Shown here: in pieces, positions 24,043-32,570 of the stretch
How the letters are laid out: each line of letters begins with the position of its first letter
Numbering within the stretch: position 1 is the first letter of the stretch
Assembly: GCA_002319965.1 (NCBI GenBank)
Contig: DCJQ01000024.1
Coordinates: 111,497-175,496 of the forward strand
Direction of reading: 5' to 3'
Origin: Megasphaera sp. UBA1696
GTDB lineage: Bacteria; Bacillota; Negativicutes; Veillonellales; Megasphaeraceae
DNA: 64,000 nt
Program-made: the position numbers and the translations under genes
Notes under the pieces: generated by a model
What the model was told of the DNA's origin: nothing
Seen by the model: only the letters and a program-made list of their open reading frames with translations
Databases searched by the model: none

Positions 24043-25911
24043 ATGAATATATTAACGGTAGAACAGGTAAAGAAATCATATGGACTTCGAGTCCTCTTTG
24101 ACGGCGTAACCTTTGCCATTGACAGCGGGCAAAAATTGGGCCTTATCGGCCTTAATGGGGCGGGGAAGACGACCCTCCTCAAAATCATTGCCGGCCTGTC
24201 TGATATGGACAGCGGAAGCTTGTGGTTCAATCCCAAGGCGCGCATCCATTATTTGCCCCAGGAACCGCAGTTCGTGCCGGGCCACACGGTTCTTGAGAGT
24301 GTCCTCGACGGCAATCTGCCGGTCATGAAGCTCCTGCAGCAGTACGAAGATGCCGTTCAAAAAGGGGATGACCGGGCCGTCGTCTCCCTCAGTGCCGAAA
24401 TGGATCGGGAACAGGCCTGGGAACTGGAAGCGAAAGCCAAAATCATCCTTGGCAAATTGGGGATTTCTGACCTTACGAAATCCGTCGATGACCTGTCCGG
24501 CGGCCAGCGCAAACGTCTGGGCCTGGCCCGGGCCCTGATTATGCCCTGTGATCTTTTGATTATGGACGAACCGACGAACCATCTCGACGAACAGACAATC
24601 CTTTGGCTGGAAGAATATCTCCGCGACAGTAAATCGGCGATTCTGCTCAGTACCCATGACCGCTATTTTCTCGATACGGTCGTCGATTCGATGATCGAAC
24701 TCGACCGAGGCCGCGTCTATACGTATGCCGGCAATTACAGCCAATATCTCGAACTTCGTCAGGAACGGCTGGAACGGGATGAAGCCAGTGAAGCCAAGCG
24801 GCGCAACCTCATCCGTCGGGAAAAAGCCTGGATTCAGCGCGGCGCCCAGGCGCGGTCGACGAAACAGAAGGCCCGAAAAGAACGGTACGAACAGCTCTGT
24901 GCTATTGAAAACGGCAAGCCCATCGGCGAAGTCGAGTTTCTCGACACGTCAGCCCGCTTGGGGAAAACGATCCTCGACATCGATGATGTGGCCTTTGGTT
25001 ACGACCCGGCCAAACCCTTGTTCCAACACGTCGATTATCACGTCGTTAAACACGACCGCATCGGCATCATCGGTGCCAACGGCGTCGGCAAGTCGACCCT
25101 GCTCAAAGTCCTGGCCGGCCAATTAGTTCCGACGGAAGGATCCCTTACCATCGGTCAGACCGTCCGCTTCGGCTTCTTTACGCAACAGCTTCCCGATTTC
25201 GATGAATCGATGCGGGTCATCGATTACATCCAGGAACGGGGCCACTTTGTAGTCAATCAATTCGGCCAGCGCATTTCGGCGACGCGCCTCCTCGACCAAT
25301 TCCTGTTTACCGAAGAGATGCAGCATACGTTCATTGCCAAGTTGAGCGGCGGTGAGCGTCGGCGCCTGTATTTACTGCGCCTGCTCATGGATCAGCCTAA
25401 CGTTCTCTTGTTGGACGAACCGACGAATGATCTCGATATTCCGACCTTGACGGTCCTTGAAAATTATCTCGACACCTTCCAAGGCGTCGTCCTCGTCGTG
25501 TCTCACGATCGTTACTTCTTGGATCGGGTGGTTGATAAACTTTTCACATTACACGCGGGGCTGTGGGAACGATTTTATGGCGATTATAGTGAATACTTGG
25601 AAGAAAAATACAGTCATCACCAAGAAAAGAAAAGTGAAAAAGCCTCTGGGCCTTCTATTACTAAAACGAATATAAAAACGGTACAGATTAAGGCCGGACT
25701 GACCCGGCGCCAAGAAGAAGAGCTGAAGAAAATTACGGAAGAACTGCCTCGTTACGAGGCCATGCTCAAGGGGATCAACGCGGCTATCGCCGCTGCCGGC
25801 AGTAATTACGAACAAGTGGAAACCCTCTTGGCCGATCAAAAGGAAACGCAAGAGAAAGTAGATGCTTTGACGGAAAGATGGTGTGAATTAGAAGATTTAA
25901 AAGGGGAGTAA
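24043..25911 (+). CDS. ABC-F family ATPase (Uup-like)
   Basis: This 622-residue soluble protein has two ABC domains and no membrane span. Walker A motifs are GLNGAGKTT (about residue 37) and GANGVGKST (about 347); signatures are LSGGQRKR and LSGGERRR; Walker B are LLIMDEPTNHLD and LLLDEPTNDLD. The linker has the arm-region pattern KRRNLIRREKAW. A C-terminal coiled coil of about 70 residues (LTRRQEEELKKITEEL) resembles the DNA-binding tail of Uup. ABC-F proteins act on ribosomes rather than as transporters. Resistance-type ABC-F proteins usually lack this tail, so a housekeeping role is more likely. Confidence 0.93.
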   Translation: MNILTVEQVKKSYGLRVLFDGVTFAIDSGQKLGLIGLNGAGKTTLLKIIAGLSDMDSGSLWFNPKARIHYLPQEPQFVPGHTVLESVLDGNLPVMKLLQQYEDAVQKGDDRAVVSLSAEMDREQAWELEAKAKIILGKLGISDLTKSVDDLSGGQRKRLGLARALIMPCDLLIMDEPTNHLDEQTILWLEEYLRDSKSAILLSTHDRYFLDTVVDSMIELDRGRVYTYAGNYSQYLELRQERLERDEASEAKRRNLIRREKAWIQRGAQARSTKQKARKERYEQLCAIENGKPIGEVEFLDTSARLGKTILDIDDVAFGYDPAKPLFQHVDYHVVKHDRIGIIGANGVGKSTLLKVLAGQLVPTEGSLTIGQTVRFGFFTQQLPDFDESMRVIDYIQERGHFVVNQFGQRISATRLLDQFLFTEEMQHTFIAKLSGGERRRLYLLRLLMDQPNVLLLDEPTNDLDIPTLTVLENYLDTFQGVVLVVSHDRYFLDRVVDKLFTLHAGLWERFYGDYSEYLEEKYSHHQEKKSEKASGPSITKTNIKTVQIKAGLTRRQEEELKKITEELPRYEAMLKGINAAIAAAGSNYEQVETLLADQKETQEKVDALTERWCELEDLKGE

Positions 25912-26017
25912 CCGTAATTTTTTAAACATGATAAAAAAGCATAGAAAATATGGCAAAAAAGGTGGTCGAATTCTCTAAAAGCAATGGAAATTTATGCTGG
26001 TTTGTATTATCCTATAA

Positions 26018-26044
26018 GTAACAAAGTTTGTGATAAAATGTTAC
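26018..26044. promoter_or_regulatory. Inverted repeat upstream of hydrogenase
   Basis: GTAACA (26018-26023) and TGTTAC (26039-26044) form an inverted repeat 67 nt before the hydrogenase ATG, with TTTGTGATAAAA between them. The half sites resemble Rex- or CRP/FNR-type boxes but the spacing does not fit either exactly. A weak -10 TATTAT lies at 26005-26010. Confidence 0.35.
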
Positions 26045-26110
26045 ATAGTTCTTGGCGCTGCCAACATCATACCAGCATTTTAAATTTCAGACCGAAAAGG
26101 AGTATTCGCC

Positions 26111-27565
26111 ATGCCTGAATTTCATTCCCGCTTTGAAAACATCGACCGCCGCGTCCCCATTGATGAACATAACTGTGCCGTTCAGTTCGACGTGACTAAG
26201 TGTAAGAACTGTACCTTATGCCGCAGAGCCTGTGCCGACACGCAGACCGTACTCGACTATTACTCCCTGTCCAGTACCGGCGATTTGCCGATTTGCGTCC
26301 ATTGCGGCCAGTGTGCGACAGCCTGCCCCTTTGATGCCATTAACGAAGTCAATGACGTCGGCCGGGTCAAGGAGGCCTTGAACGATCCTGATAAGATCGT
26401 TATTTTTCAGACGGCTCCGGCCGTCCGCGTCGGCCTCGGCGAAGCCTTTGGCATGGAACCGGGCAGCTTCGTCGAAGGAAAAATGGTATCGGCTCTTCGC
26501 GCCCTCGGTGCAGACTACGTCTTTGACACCGACTTCGGTGCCGATATGACCATCATGGAAGAAGCCATGGAACTTCTGCACCGCCTGCAGTCGGAAGAAA
26601 TTCCTATCCCGCAGTTCACCAGCTGCTGCCCGGCCTGGGTCGAGTTTGCGGAAACTTTCTATCCGGACCTCATTCCCCACCTGTCGTCGACGAAGAGCCC
26701 GATCAGCATCTTGAGCCCGATCATCAAGACGTATTTTGCCCAGCAGAAGAATATTGATCCCAAGAAAATCGTCAACGTCTGCGTTACGCCGTGTACGGCG
26801 AAGAAATCTGAAATCCGCCGTCCTCAGCTGAGCGCGGCCGGCCTTTTCTGGGATGAACCGGAAATCCGCGATACCGATATCTGTATTACCACGCGGGAAT
26901 TGGCCAAATGGATTCAGGAAGAAAATATCGACTTCGACAGCTTGGAAAACAGCCATTTCGATAAGACCTTCGGCTCCTCGTCCGGCGGCGGCCGTATTTT
27001 CGGCAACTCCGGCGGCGTTATGGAAGCGGCGATCCGTACGGCATACCATATGTTCACCGGTCGTCCGGCACCGAAGGACTTCATCCCCTTTGAACCGGTA
27101 CGAGGCCTGCAGGGCGTCAAGAAAGCGACGGTCATCTTCGGTCACTTCGTCATCCACGTCGCAGCTATCAGCGGTCTTGCCAATGCCCGGGCCTTTATCG
27201 ACGAACTCATCAAGGAAGATGCCTTTGAAGACTATTCCTTCATTGAAATCATGGCCTGCCCCGGCGGCTGCATCGGCGGAGGCGGTCAGCCGAAAGTTAA
27301 GATGCCCCAAATCAAAAAGGTGCAAGAAGCCCGGACGGCGTCCTTGTATCAGAGCGATGCCGATACGGACGTCAAGGCCAGCTGGCAGAATCCGGAAATC
27401 GCCGAACTCTATGAAGTATTCCTCGATGAACCGCTGTCGGAAATGGCAGAATTTACCTTACATACCTATTTTTCCGATAAGAGCGATCAGTTGGGCCGCA
27501 TGAAGAACCTCACGCCTCAAACGAATCCCATGTCGCCGAAATACAAACCGCCGACAGCTGAATAA
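26111..27565 (+). CDS. hydA: [FeFe] hydrogenase with two [4Fe-4S] ferredoxin clusters
   Basis: This 484-residue monomeric-type [FeFe] hydrogenase disposes of reductant as H2 using ferredoxin or flavodoxin in the cytoplasm. The N-terminal ferredoxin domain has cluster cysteines C31, C34, C37, C41 and C62, C65, C68, C72. H-cluster motifs are L1 TSCCPAWV (170-177), L2 TPCTAKKSE (226-234) and L3 MACPGGCIGGGGQP. L1 has Ala where TSCCPGW is common, and L2 begins TPC rather than MPC. There is no [2Fe-2S] or HydB-type domain. Size and layout match the M. elsdenii enzyme. No maturase genes are nearby. The Rex-like inverted repeat upstream hints at redox control. Confidence 0.96.
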   Translation: MPEFHSRFENIDRRVPIDEHNCAVQFDVTKCKNCTLCRRACADTQTVLDYYSLSSTGDLPICVHCGQCATACPFDAINEVNDVGRVKEALNDPDKIVIFQTAPAVRVGLGEAFGMEPGSFVEGKMVSALRALGADYVFDTDFGADMTIMEEAMELLHRLQSEEIPIPQFTSCCPAWVEFAETFYPDLIPHLSSTKSPISILSPIIKTYFAQQKNIDPKKIVNVCVTPCTAKKSEIRRPQLSAAGLFWDEPEIRDTDICITTRELAKWIQEENIDFDSLENSHFDKTFGSSSGGGRIFGNSGGVMEAAIRTAYHMFTGRPAPKDFIPFEPVRGLQGVKKATVIFGHFVIHVAAISGLANARAFIDELIKEDAFEDYSFIEIMACPGGCIGGGGQPKVKMPQIKKVQEARTASLYQSDADTDVKASWQNPEIAELYEVFLDEPLSEMAEFTLHTYFSDKSDQLGRMKNLTPQTNPMSPKYKPPTAE

Positions 27566-27578
27566 GGAGATTTATCAC

Positions 27579-27611
27579 AAAGGTCCTGCATTTTTTTGCA
27601 GGGCCTTTTTT
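27579..27611 (+). terminator. Terminator after hydrogenase gene
   Basis: AAGGTCCTGCA pairs with TGCAGGGCCTT and is followed by T. It sits 14 nt after the stop. Confidence 0.87.
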
Positions 27612-27689
27612 GTCGAGAATTTTTACCGATGGCTGTGCGGCGGGTTTTATACCTATTGTGGATAAAAAATATATACAATAAATAAGATA

Positions 27690-27719
27690 TTGACAACCAA
27701 TATCAAGTAAGGCTATAAT
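27690..27719 (+). promoter_or_regulatory. Promoter of SLH porin gene, long leader
   Basis: Perfect TTGACA (27690-27695) and TATAAT (27714-27719), 18-bp spacing. The predicted leader to the ATG at 27881 is about 155 nt, long for this genome and typical of stable, abundant surface-protein messages. I see no known riboswitch in it. Confidence 0.8.
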
Positions 27720-27880
27720 AAGTATGTACTCATTGTAACAAGCTATGAGATGGGGGCTTGAGACAGTATTTATCTTTGTTTTAGGTGAGAGGAAATTAGG
27801 AACACTCGATTGCAGCGAATGAAGATAATCTGTATAGCCTGTCATTTCTGGCTTGAAAACCAAGAAAGAAGGTATACATA

Positions 27881-29224
27881 ATGAAAAAGAAAATCACAAC
27901 AACCTTAGCCGTTATGATGGCTGTCGGTGCTGCCAGCGCCTTTGCAGCCAATCCCTTCGTCGATGTACCGTCTGACAGCTGGGCTTACAAATCCGTCGTA
28001 GAACTGGCCGATGCCGGCATCATCCAGGGCGTCGACGGCGAACACTTCCAGGGTCAGCGCAACATTACCCGTTATGAAGCTGCCGAAATGGTTGCTAAAG
28101 CCATGGCTCACATGGATAAGGCTTCTGTTGAACAGCGTGCCTTGATTAACAAATTGGCCGATGAATTTGCTGATGAACTCAATAATCTCGGCGTTCGCGT
28201 CAGTGCCCTTGAAAACCGCGTCGGCAATGTCAAATTGACCGGTGATGCTCGTGTCCGCTTCCAGCACCAGAGCCGTGGCTCGGCCAACGGCAACGACGGC
28301 GCCGGCTACCGCAACGATGCGTCTTGGGATTACCGCGTTCGTATTCGTGCCAATGCCCAGGTCAATGACCGCACGACGGTAACCTACGGTATCAGCACCA
28401 ACGACCTTAACTTTGCCGATAACGGTGCAGCTGACAGCAACAATGACATCTTTACGGACAATGCCAAAGTCGACTACAACTTCGGCGGCAATACGTGGAA
28501 CCTCAGCGTCGGCCGTACCGATACGTACGTCCTCGGCGGTGACCATGCCTACGGCTTCCAGTACGGCGACGTCTTCGACCGGGCTGAATTGTCCTATTCC
28601 GGCGACCACTTTGCGGTAACCGGCGGCTATGGTAAGTTTAAAGCCGGCGACATTGCAGGTAACGACGACGAAGGCTTTGACGGCGTCAAGACCGGCTACG
28701 GCGTCTTAGAAGGCATCTTCGGCGGCGGCAGCTCGGCAGGCTCGGCTATCGGTGCTTATTACAATGATTTCTCCGTCGGCGGCGGCGCCAATACAGGCGA
28801 CTACTTTGCAGCCGATGATCTCTGGGGTGCGTATGCCAGCTTGAATTTTGGCAAGTGGAACGCTTTGGCGAACTATGAAAAGATCAACAGCAACAGCGCT
28901 GCCCTCAGCGATGGATATACGAAGGATCCGGAAGTATGGATCGGCAAATTGACCTACGGTTCGGCCGACAGCGATACGAAAGGCACTTGGGATGCTTGGG
29001 TTGAATACCTCAACTCCGACAAAGGCGCTCTCCTCGGCGGTGCGACCAACTCTTGGCGCGATGACAGCGTCCTCGACAACGTCAAGTCTTGGGGTGTCGG
29101 CATCGACTACACCTTAGCGAAGAACGTCGTCCTTACGGCTGCTCAGACCTTTGGCACCAAAGCGAAACACGGCTCGGACGATCCCGATGAATTTACGGAT
29201 GTAGAAATCAACTTCTTGTTCTAA
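27881..29224 (+). CDS. SLH-domain outer membrane porin (OmpM-like)
   Basis: This 447-residue outer-membrane protein of Negativicutes type has a signal peptide (ITTTLAVMMAVGAASAFA). An SLH domain (about residues 25-85: NPFVDVPSDSWAYKSVVEL, ITRYEAAEMVAKAM) binds modified peptidoglycan. A coiled-coil segment follows (LADEFADELNNLGVRVSALENRV). The C-terminal beta-barrel of about 330 residues is rich in Asp, Asn and Gly, with alternating strands such as TWNLSVGRTDTYVLGG, ending in an aromatic Phe (INFLF). This layout tethers the outer membrane to the wall in diderm Firmicutes and is the best taxonomic marker in the window. Codon use is strongly biased, consistent with high expression. Confidence 0.93.
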   Translation: MKKKITTTLAVMMAVGAASAFAANPFVDVPSDSWAYKSVVELADAGIIQGVDGEHFQGQRNITRYEAAEMVAKAMAHMDKASVEQRALINKLADEFADELNNLGVRVSALENRVGNVKLTGDARVRFQHQSRGSANGNDGAGYRNDASWDYRVRIRANAQVNDRTTVTYGISTNDLNFADNGAADSNNDIFTDNAKVDYNFGGNTWNLSVGRTDTYVLGGDHAYGFQYGDVFDRAELSYSGDHFAVTGGYGKFKAGDIAGNDDEGFDGVKTGYGVLEGIFGGGSSAGSAIGAYYNDFSVGGGANTGDYFAADDLWGAYASLNFGKWNALANYEKINSNSAALSDGYTKDPEVWIGKLTYGSADSDTKGTWDAWVEYLNSDKGALLGGATNSWRDDSVLDNVKSWGVGIDYTLAKNVVLTAAQTFGTKAKHGSDDPDEFTDVEINFLF

Positions 29225-29251
29225 TATTCATCCTCCCCTGCATAGATAAAA

Positions 29252-29290
29252 CACGAAAGAGGACTGTCAATATTGGCAGTCCTCTTTCGC
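29252..29290 (+). terminator. Terminator after SLH porin gene
   Basis: CGAAAGAGGACTG pairs with CAGTCCTCTTTCG around TCAATATTGG. There is only a short T tract, but the 13-bp stem is perfect. Confidence 0.7.
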
Positions 29291-29292
29291 AT

Positions 29293-29590
29293 CATAGCCC
29301 GGCGGTGGATGACGAAAGGGGCGACGGTTCAGACGATCACCTTGTCAATGTGCGGCCATTTGTCGTATAAAGGGGGTGAAAGGGAAGGGCTGATCAGTCG
29401 TTTCCGCCTCGATGGCAGATTTTTTAGACAGCTGCATGGGGAATCTTTGTCAGGGACTGCGATTCAACGTGGCGTTCGAATGAAAGGGGTGCCGGCATCA
29501 TTCGATGTGATTCAATTTTGATGAAGCTGGGCGTATTTTGTGAAAACTTGCGGAAATCAAACAGGTATTTGACTTATTTTCACTCCAATA
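29293..29590. other. Intergenic stretch with no supported gene
   Basis: About 300 nt between the porin terminator and the amidase promoter. A 82-codon open frame crosses it, but it begins inside the terminator hairpin, lacks a ribosome site and has no protein-like composition. No RNA element recognised. Confidence 0.5.
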
Positions 29591-29619
29591 TGGACTTTTT
29601 CGGCTATTCGTGGGATAAT
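29591..29619 (+). promoter_or_regulatory. Promoter of amidase gene
   Basis: TGGACT and GATAAT with 17-bp spacing and an extended TG-G before the -10. Confidence 0.6.
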
Positions 29620-29659
29620 AAATAAGTTAACAGTTTAGGATCGTAAAGGAGAAGATAGC

Positions 29660-30850
29660 GTGCTTAAAAAAATATGGATGCTTCCGCTTATCATGCTCAT
29701 CTGTCTGATCCCGATGGTATCAGCTCATGCAGCGGCGAAAACGGAAATTACCAATGTGCGGACGGCAACGCGAAACGATGCCAATACGCCTTTTGTCCGG
29801 ACCGTTCTCGATGTCAGCGGCAAGGTAAATCCCAAACTTTACATCGATAACTCTGGCGAGTATGTTTTTGTAACCTTGCCCAATACCAGTATCGGTAAGA
29901 AGGTAGATAAAACCTACAAACCTAATAGTAATGTCATATCCCGCGTGAAACTGTCGTCGCGCTCAGCCGGTACGGATGTCACCATCAAGGTGCCCCAGGC
30001 GGTGACCAAGAACGACGTCAAAGTCTTTACCCTTCCCGGGGCGACGGGTGCGAAAGGTTCAAGCCGCGTCGTCATCGACATAAACGATAAGTCCGGTAAG
30101 GTTAAACAGTGGAGTCAGTGGAGTACCGACAAGAACAGTAAGACCACGTCTAAACCGGCTGTAAAGCCGTCTTCGACCTGGAAGTCGCCGACAAAGACGA
30201 CGACTCCGACCAAACCATCGGCTACGACGGTTCCTGTCTACGCCAGCAGCCAGTCTTACAGCCTGACTAAGGGGCTTCAGGGCAAGACCATTGCCATCGA
30301 TCCCGGTCATGGCGGCAGCGATTCCGGTGCTGTCGGTTCTTTTTCGAAGGAAAAAGACATTACCCTGGCTATTTCTAAGAAGGTTGCTTCCTTGTTGAAT
30401 GCAGCCGGTGCCAACGTCGTTATGACCCGCACGACCGACGTCGACGTCTATGCTCCTTATGACGGTGCTGTAGAAGAACTGCAGGCCCGCAGCAACATTG
30501 GCAATGCCGCCAAGGCTGACGTATTCATCAGCATCCACATCGATTCCTTCGATTCACCGTCTGCCGGCGGTGTCACGGCCTATTACAACAGCAAGACGCC
30601 TTATGATTACGGCCTGGCCAACTACATTCACCAGCAGAACATGAAGGCGACGAACTTCTCGGACCGCGGTGTCAAGACGGCCAATTTCTACGTCCTCCTG
30701 CATACCAACATGCCGGCGACGCTCCTCGAACTGGGATTCATCTCCAATCCGAGTGAAGAACAGGCTCTTAATACGGACGCTCAGCAGCAGAACTTTGCCG
30801 AAAGCATTGTAAAAGGGTTGGCGGACTACTTTAATCACAACGGAAACTAA
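29660..30850 (+). CDS. N-acetylmuramoyl-L-alanine amidase (AMIN + Amidase_3)
   Basis: This secreted amidase of 396 residues cleaves the bond between MurNAc and the stem peptide. The signal peptide is MLPLIMLICLIPMVSAHA. An AMIN domain (about 28-150) targets the protein to the envelope. A Thr/Lys/Pro-rich linker follows (about 160-200). The Amidase_3 catalytic domain (about 210-396) has zinc ligands in IAIDPGHGGSDSG, a Glu in VEELQARSNI, His in FISIHIDSF and the catalytic Glu in LLELGFISN. The start is a GTG with AAAGGAG upstream. It likely acts in cell separation or wall turnover. Confidence 0.95.
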   Translation: MLKKIWMLPLIMLICLIPMVSAHAAAKTEITNVRTATRNDANTPFVRTVLDVSGKVNPKLYIDNSGEYVFVTLPNTSIGKKVDKTYKPNSNVISRVKLSSRSAGTDVTIKVPQAVTKNDVKVFTLPGATGAKGSSRVVIDINDKSGKVKQWSQWSTDKNSKTTSKPAVKPSSTWKSPTKTTTPTKPSATTVPVYASSQSYSLTKGLQGKTIAIDPGHGGSDSGAVGSFSKEKDITLAISKKVASLLNAAGANVVMTRTTDVDVYAPYDGAVEELQARSNIGNAAKADVFISIHIDSFDSPSAGGVTAYYNSKTPYDYGLANYIHQQNMKATNFSDRGVKTANFYVLLHTNMPATLLELGFISNPSEEQALNTDAQQQNFAESIVKGLADYFNHNGN

Positions 30851-30864
30851 TACCGTTTCTCTCG

Positions 30865-30902
30865 AATATCCCCGTTATCGGCTCGGCCGTGACGGGGATA
30901 TT
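30865..30902 (+). terminator. Hairpin after amidase gene
   Basis: AATATCCCCGT and ACGGGGATATT are perfect arms, but no clear T tract follows (TTGTCTG), so termination would be weak or factor-assisted. Confidence 0.45.
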
Positions 30903-30950
30903 GTCTGTCCGGGACAAGGGCTGTTTTGTAAGTTTCCACAGGCTTTTATA

Positions 30951-30979
30951 TTGACAGTCCCGATGATTCATGATATAGT
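30951..30979 (+). promoter_or_regulatory. Promoter of rplU-prp-rpmA operon
   Basis: Perfect TTGACA (30951-30956), 17-bp spacer and TATAGT (30974-30979). The leader to rplU is about 100 nt. Confidence 0.8.
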
Positions 30980-30984
30980 AGATG

Positions 30985-31088
30985 AGTCGTAGCATAAGTG
31001 GCTATGGATAAGCCGCGTGGAGAGGCTTGTAAGTGTCCTTTTACGGAACGCCGTATCCAGCGAGTATATTGATGAGGAGGTGTCACTC
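30985..31088 (+). ncRNA. Possible L21 leader RNA
   Basis: Many Firmicutes carry a structured leader ahead of rplU that likely mediates autoregulation by L21. Short complementary pieces (GGCT/AGCC and others) are visible here, but I cannot confirm the consensus by eye. A covariance-model search would decide. Confidence 0.35.
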
Positions 31089-31400
31089 ATGTACGCTATT
31101 ATCAAAACAGGTGGAAAACAGTATCGTGTCCAGGAAGGCGACAATATCTTTGTCGAAAAGTTGGATGCTGATGTTGATTCCAATGTCGTATTCGACCAGG
31201 TATTGGCAGTCGTCAACGACGGTGATGTTAAAGTAGGTGCTCCCGTTGTCGAAGGCGCTAAAGTAACGGCAAAAGTATTGGCTCAGGGTAAAGAAAAGAA
31301 AATCCTTGTTTTCAAATACAAAGCAAAATCTAACTACCGTCGTCGTCAGGGCCATCGTCAGCCTTTCACGAAGGTTTCTATCGAAAAAATCGAAGGCTAA
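31089..31400 (+). CDS. rplU: 50S ribosomal protein L21
   Basis: L21 is a 23S-rRNA-binding protein of the large subunit. The 103 residues begin [17 protein letters not shown] and end in [16 protein letters not shown], both hallmarks. The ATG at 31089 follows GAGGAGGTG. The stop overlaps the prp start (TAATG), so the two are translationally coupled. The order rplU-prp-rpmA is the conserved Firmicute arrangement. Confidence 0.98.
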   Translation: MYAIIKTGGKQYRVQEGDNIFVEKLDADVDSNVVFDQVLAVVNDGDVKVGAPVVEGAKVTAKVLAQGKEKKILVFKYKAKSNYRRRQGHRQPFTKVSIEKIEG

Positions 31401-31708
31401 TGATTACCATTACGATGCATCGAGATAAGGAATATCGCTATACGGGATTTACCATAAGCGGCCATGCCGATTATGCGGAAGAAGGAAGCGATATTGTCTG
31501 TGCCGCCGTATCAGCACTGTCACAGACTGCTTTGTTGGGTCTCATGGAGTATGCTTCGAAGGACGTACCCTATGAAGTAAACGAAGGATTCTTATCGGTA
31601 ACGGTTCCTAACCCCTCTGAAGCGTCAGAGATTATTTTAGGGACTATGGCAAGAGGATTGCAGGAAATGGTGCGACAGTATGGAGAATACGTCGTACTCG
31701 ACTTATAG
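31400..31708 (+). CDS. prp: Ribosomal-processing cysteine protease Prp
   Basis: Prp removes the N-terminal extension of L27 in Firmicutes. The 102-residue protein has the catalytic His in ISGHADYA and the catalytic Cys in [10 protein letters not shown]. It lies between rplU and rpmA, and its substrate rpmA starts 19 nt downstream. The extended L27 encoded next door carries a matching cleavage site, so enzyme and substrate agree. Its start overlaps the rplU stop. Confidence 0.96.
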   Translation: MITITMHRDKEYRYTGFTISGHADYAEEGSDIVCAAVSALSQTALLGLMEYASKDVPYEVNEGFLSVTVPNPSEASEIILGTMARGLQEMVRQYGEYVVLDL

Positions 31709-31727
31709 ATGTCAGGAGGTGGACGGA

Positions 31728-32012
31728 ATGTTCAATTTCAACTTACAGCTTTTCGCTCATAAAAAAGGGACAGGCTCCACGCGTAACGGTCGTGACAGCG
31801 AATCGAAACGCCTTGGCGTAAAATGCCACGACGGCGTCATCGTTAAAGCCGGCAACATCATCGTTCGCCAGCGTGGTACGCACTTCCATCCGGGCACGAA
31901 CGTAGGCATCGGCAAAGATGATACGTTATTTGCTACGGCTGCAGGCAAAGTTGCGTTCGAACGCGCTGGTAAATACAACCGCAAAGTCAGCGTATACCCT
32001 GTAGAAGCGTAA
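31728..32012 (+). CDS. rpmA: 50S ribosomal protein L27 with Prp-cleaved N-terminal extension
   Basis: L27 reaches the peptidyl-transferase centre with its N-terminus. The protein is 94 residues. Its first nine residues MFNFNLQLF precede the mature [15 protein letters not shown]. The Firmicute Prp site is after LQLF, so the mature protein begins AHKKG. The ATG at 31728 follows AGGAGG; longer readings upstream overlap prp and are not needed. Cleavage is essential in species where it was tested. Confidence 0.97.
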   Translation: MFNFNLQLFAHKKGTGSTRNGRDSESKRLGVKCHDGVIVKAGNIIVRQRGTHFHPGTNVGIGKDDTLFATAAGKVAFERAGKYNRKVSVYPVEA

Positions 32013-32026
32013 ATACGTGAAGAAAA

Positions 32027-32071
32027 GAACTGCCGCAGTGAGGCTCAGGCCGACTGCGTCGGTTCTTTTTT
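32027..32071 (+). terminator. Terminator after rpmA
   Basis: AGAACTGCCGCAGT pairs with ACTGCGTCGGTTCT with one wobble and one mismatch; seven T follow. Confidence 0.8.
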
Positions 32072-32088
32072 TGTTTGCAAAAATCCCT

Positions 32089-32116
32089 TTGACGCGGCCT
32101 TAAAATCCTGTATAAT
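32089..32116 (+). promoter_or_regulatory. Promoter of the 32.1 kb operon
   Basis: TTGACG (32089-32094), 16-bp spacer, TATAAT (32111-32116). Confidence 0.75.
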
Positions 32117-32161
32117 AGAACTTGTATTTACTTTGATTAAACTCAAGCGGAGGTGTACACC

Positions 32162-32560
32162 ATGCGCGTTAGTGTCAATGGAGAAAACCGTGAGCTCCAC
32201 GTCTATGACCGCGAGACGGGAATTGACTATGCCAAGCCGATTGTCTGTTCCCAGGAACAACTGGAAACGGATATGTACGGTGAGTTCGTCCTGACGGAAG
32301 AAGAATACGCCCATTGGACTGAATTACTGGCGATACAGCAGGAATCGGAAGACCTGCTCTTTGCATTAAAAGAGGGCGTCGTAAAAGAAGAATGGGACAA
32401 CTACCTGTACGAAGAAACCAAATACATGACGACGACCATCGAGACGATTCAGATGGAAAATATCTGTATCAAGGAATTGAAAGAAGCCTTGGAAACGGGA
32501 AATCAAGAATGGCTGACAGAGAACCATTTTTTCAAGACCGCAGAAAAAATGAAAAAATAA
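32162..32560 (+). CDS. Acidic protein of unknown function
   Basis: This 132-residue acidic protein is mostly helical by composition, with many Glu and few hydrophobic stretches and no signal or membrane segment. A short beta-rich start (MRVSVNGENRELHVYDR) gives way to a helical Glu-rich region. I do not recognise the family. GGAGG at 32149-32153 sets the ATG at 32162 rather than the ATG at 32153. It has its own promoter, and the polysaccharide deacetylase gene starts 10 nt downstream, so the two are probably cotranscribed. Confidence 0.7.
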   Translation: MRVSVNGENRELHVYDRETGIDYAKPIVCSQEQLETDMYGEFVLTEEEYAHWTELLAIQQESEDLLFALKEGVVKEEWDNYLYEETKYMTTTIETIQMENICIKELKEALETGNQEWLTENHFFKTAEKMKK

Positions 32561-32570
32561 AGGAAGTCTT

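Noticed and set aside
26031..26045. CRP site (TGTGA-N6-TCACA) before the hydrogenase
   Set aside because: The spacing is 7 and the second half is TTACA, so it does not fit; only the larger inverted repeat was kept.
26216..27325. 369-codon open frame on the minus strand opposite the hydrogenase
   Set aside because: Shadow of the hydrogenase gene; its composition is that of a reverse-read coding frame.
29273..29521. 82-codon frame after the SLH porin gene
   Set aside because: Begins inside the porin terminator and has no ribosome site or recognisable content.
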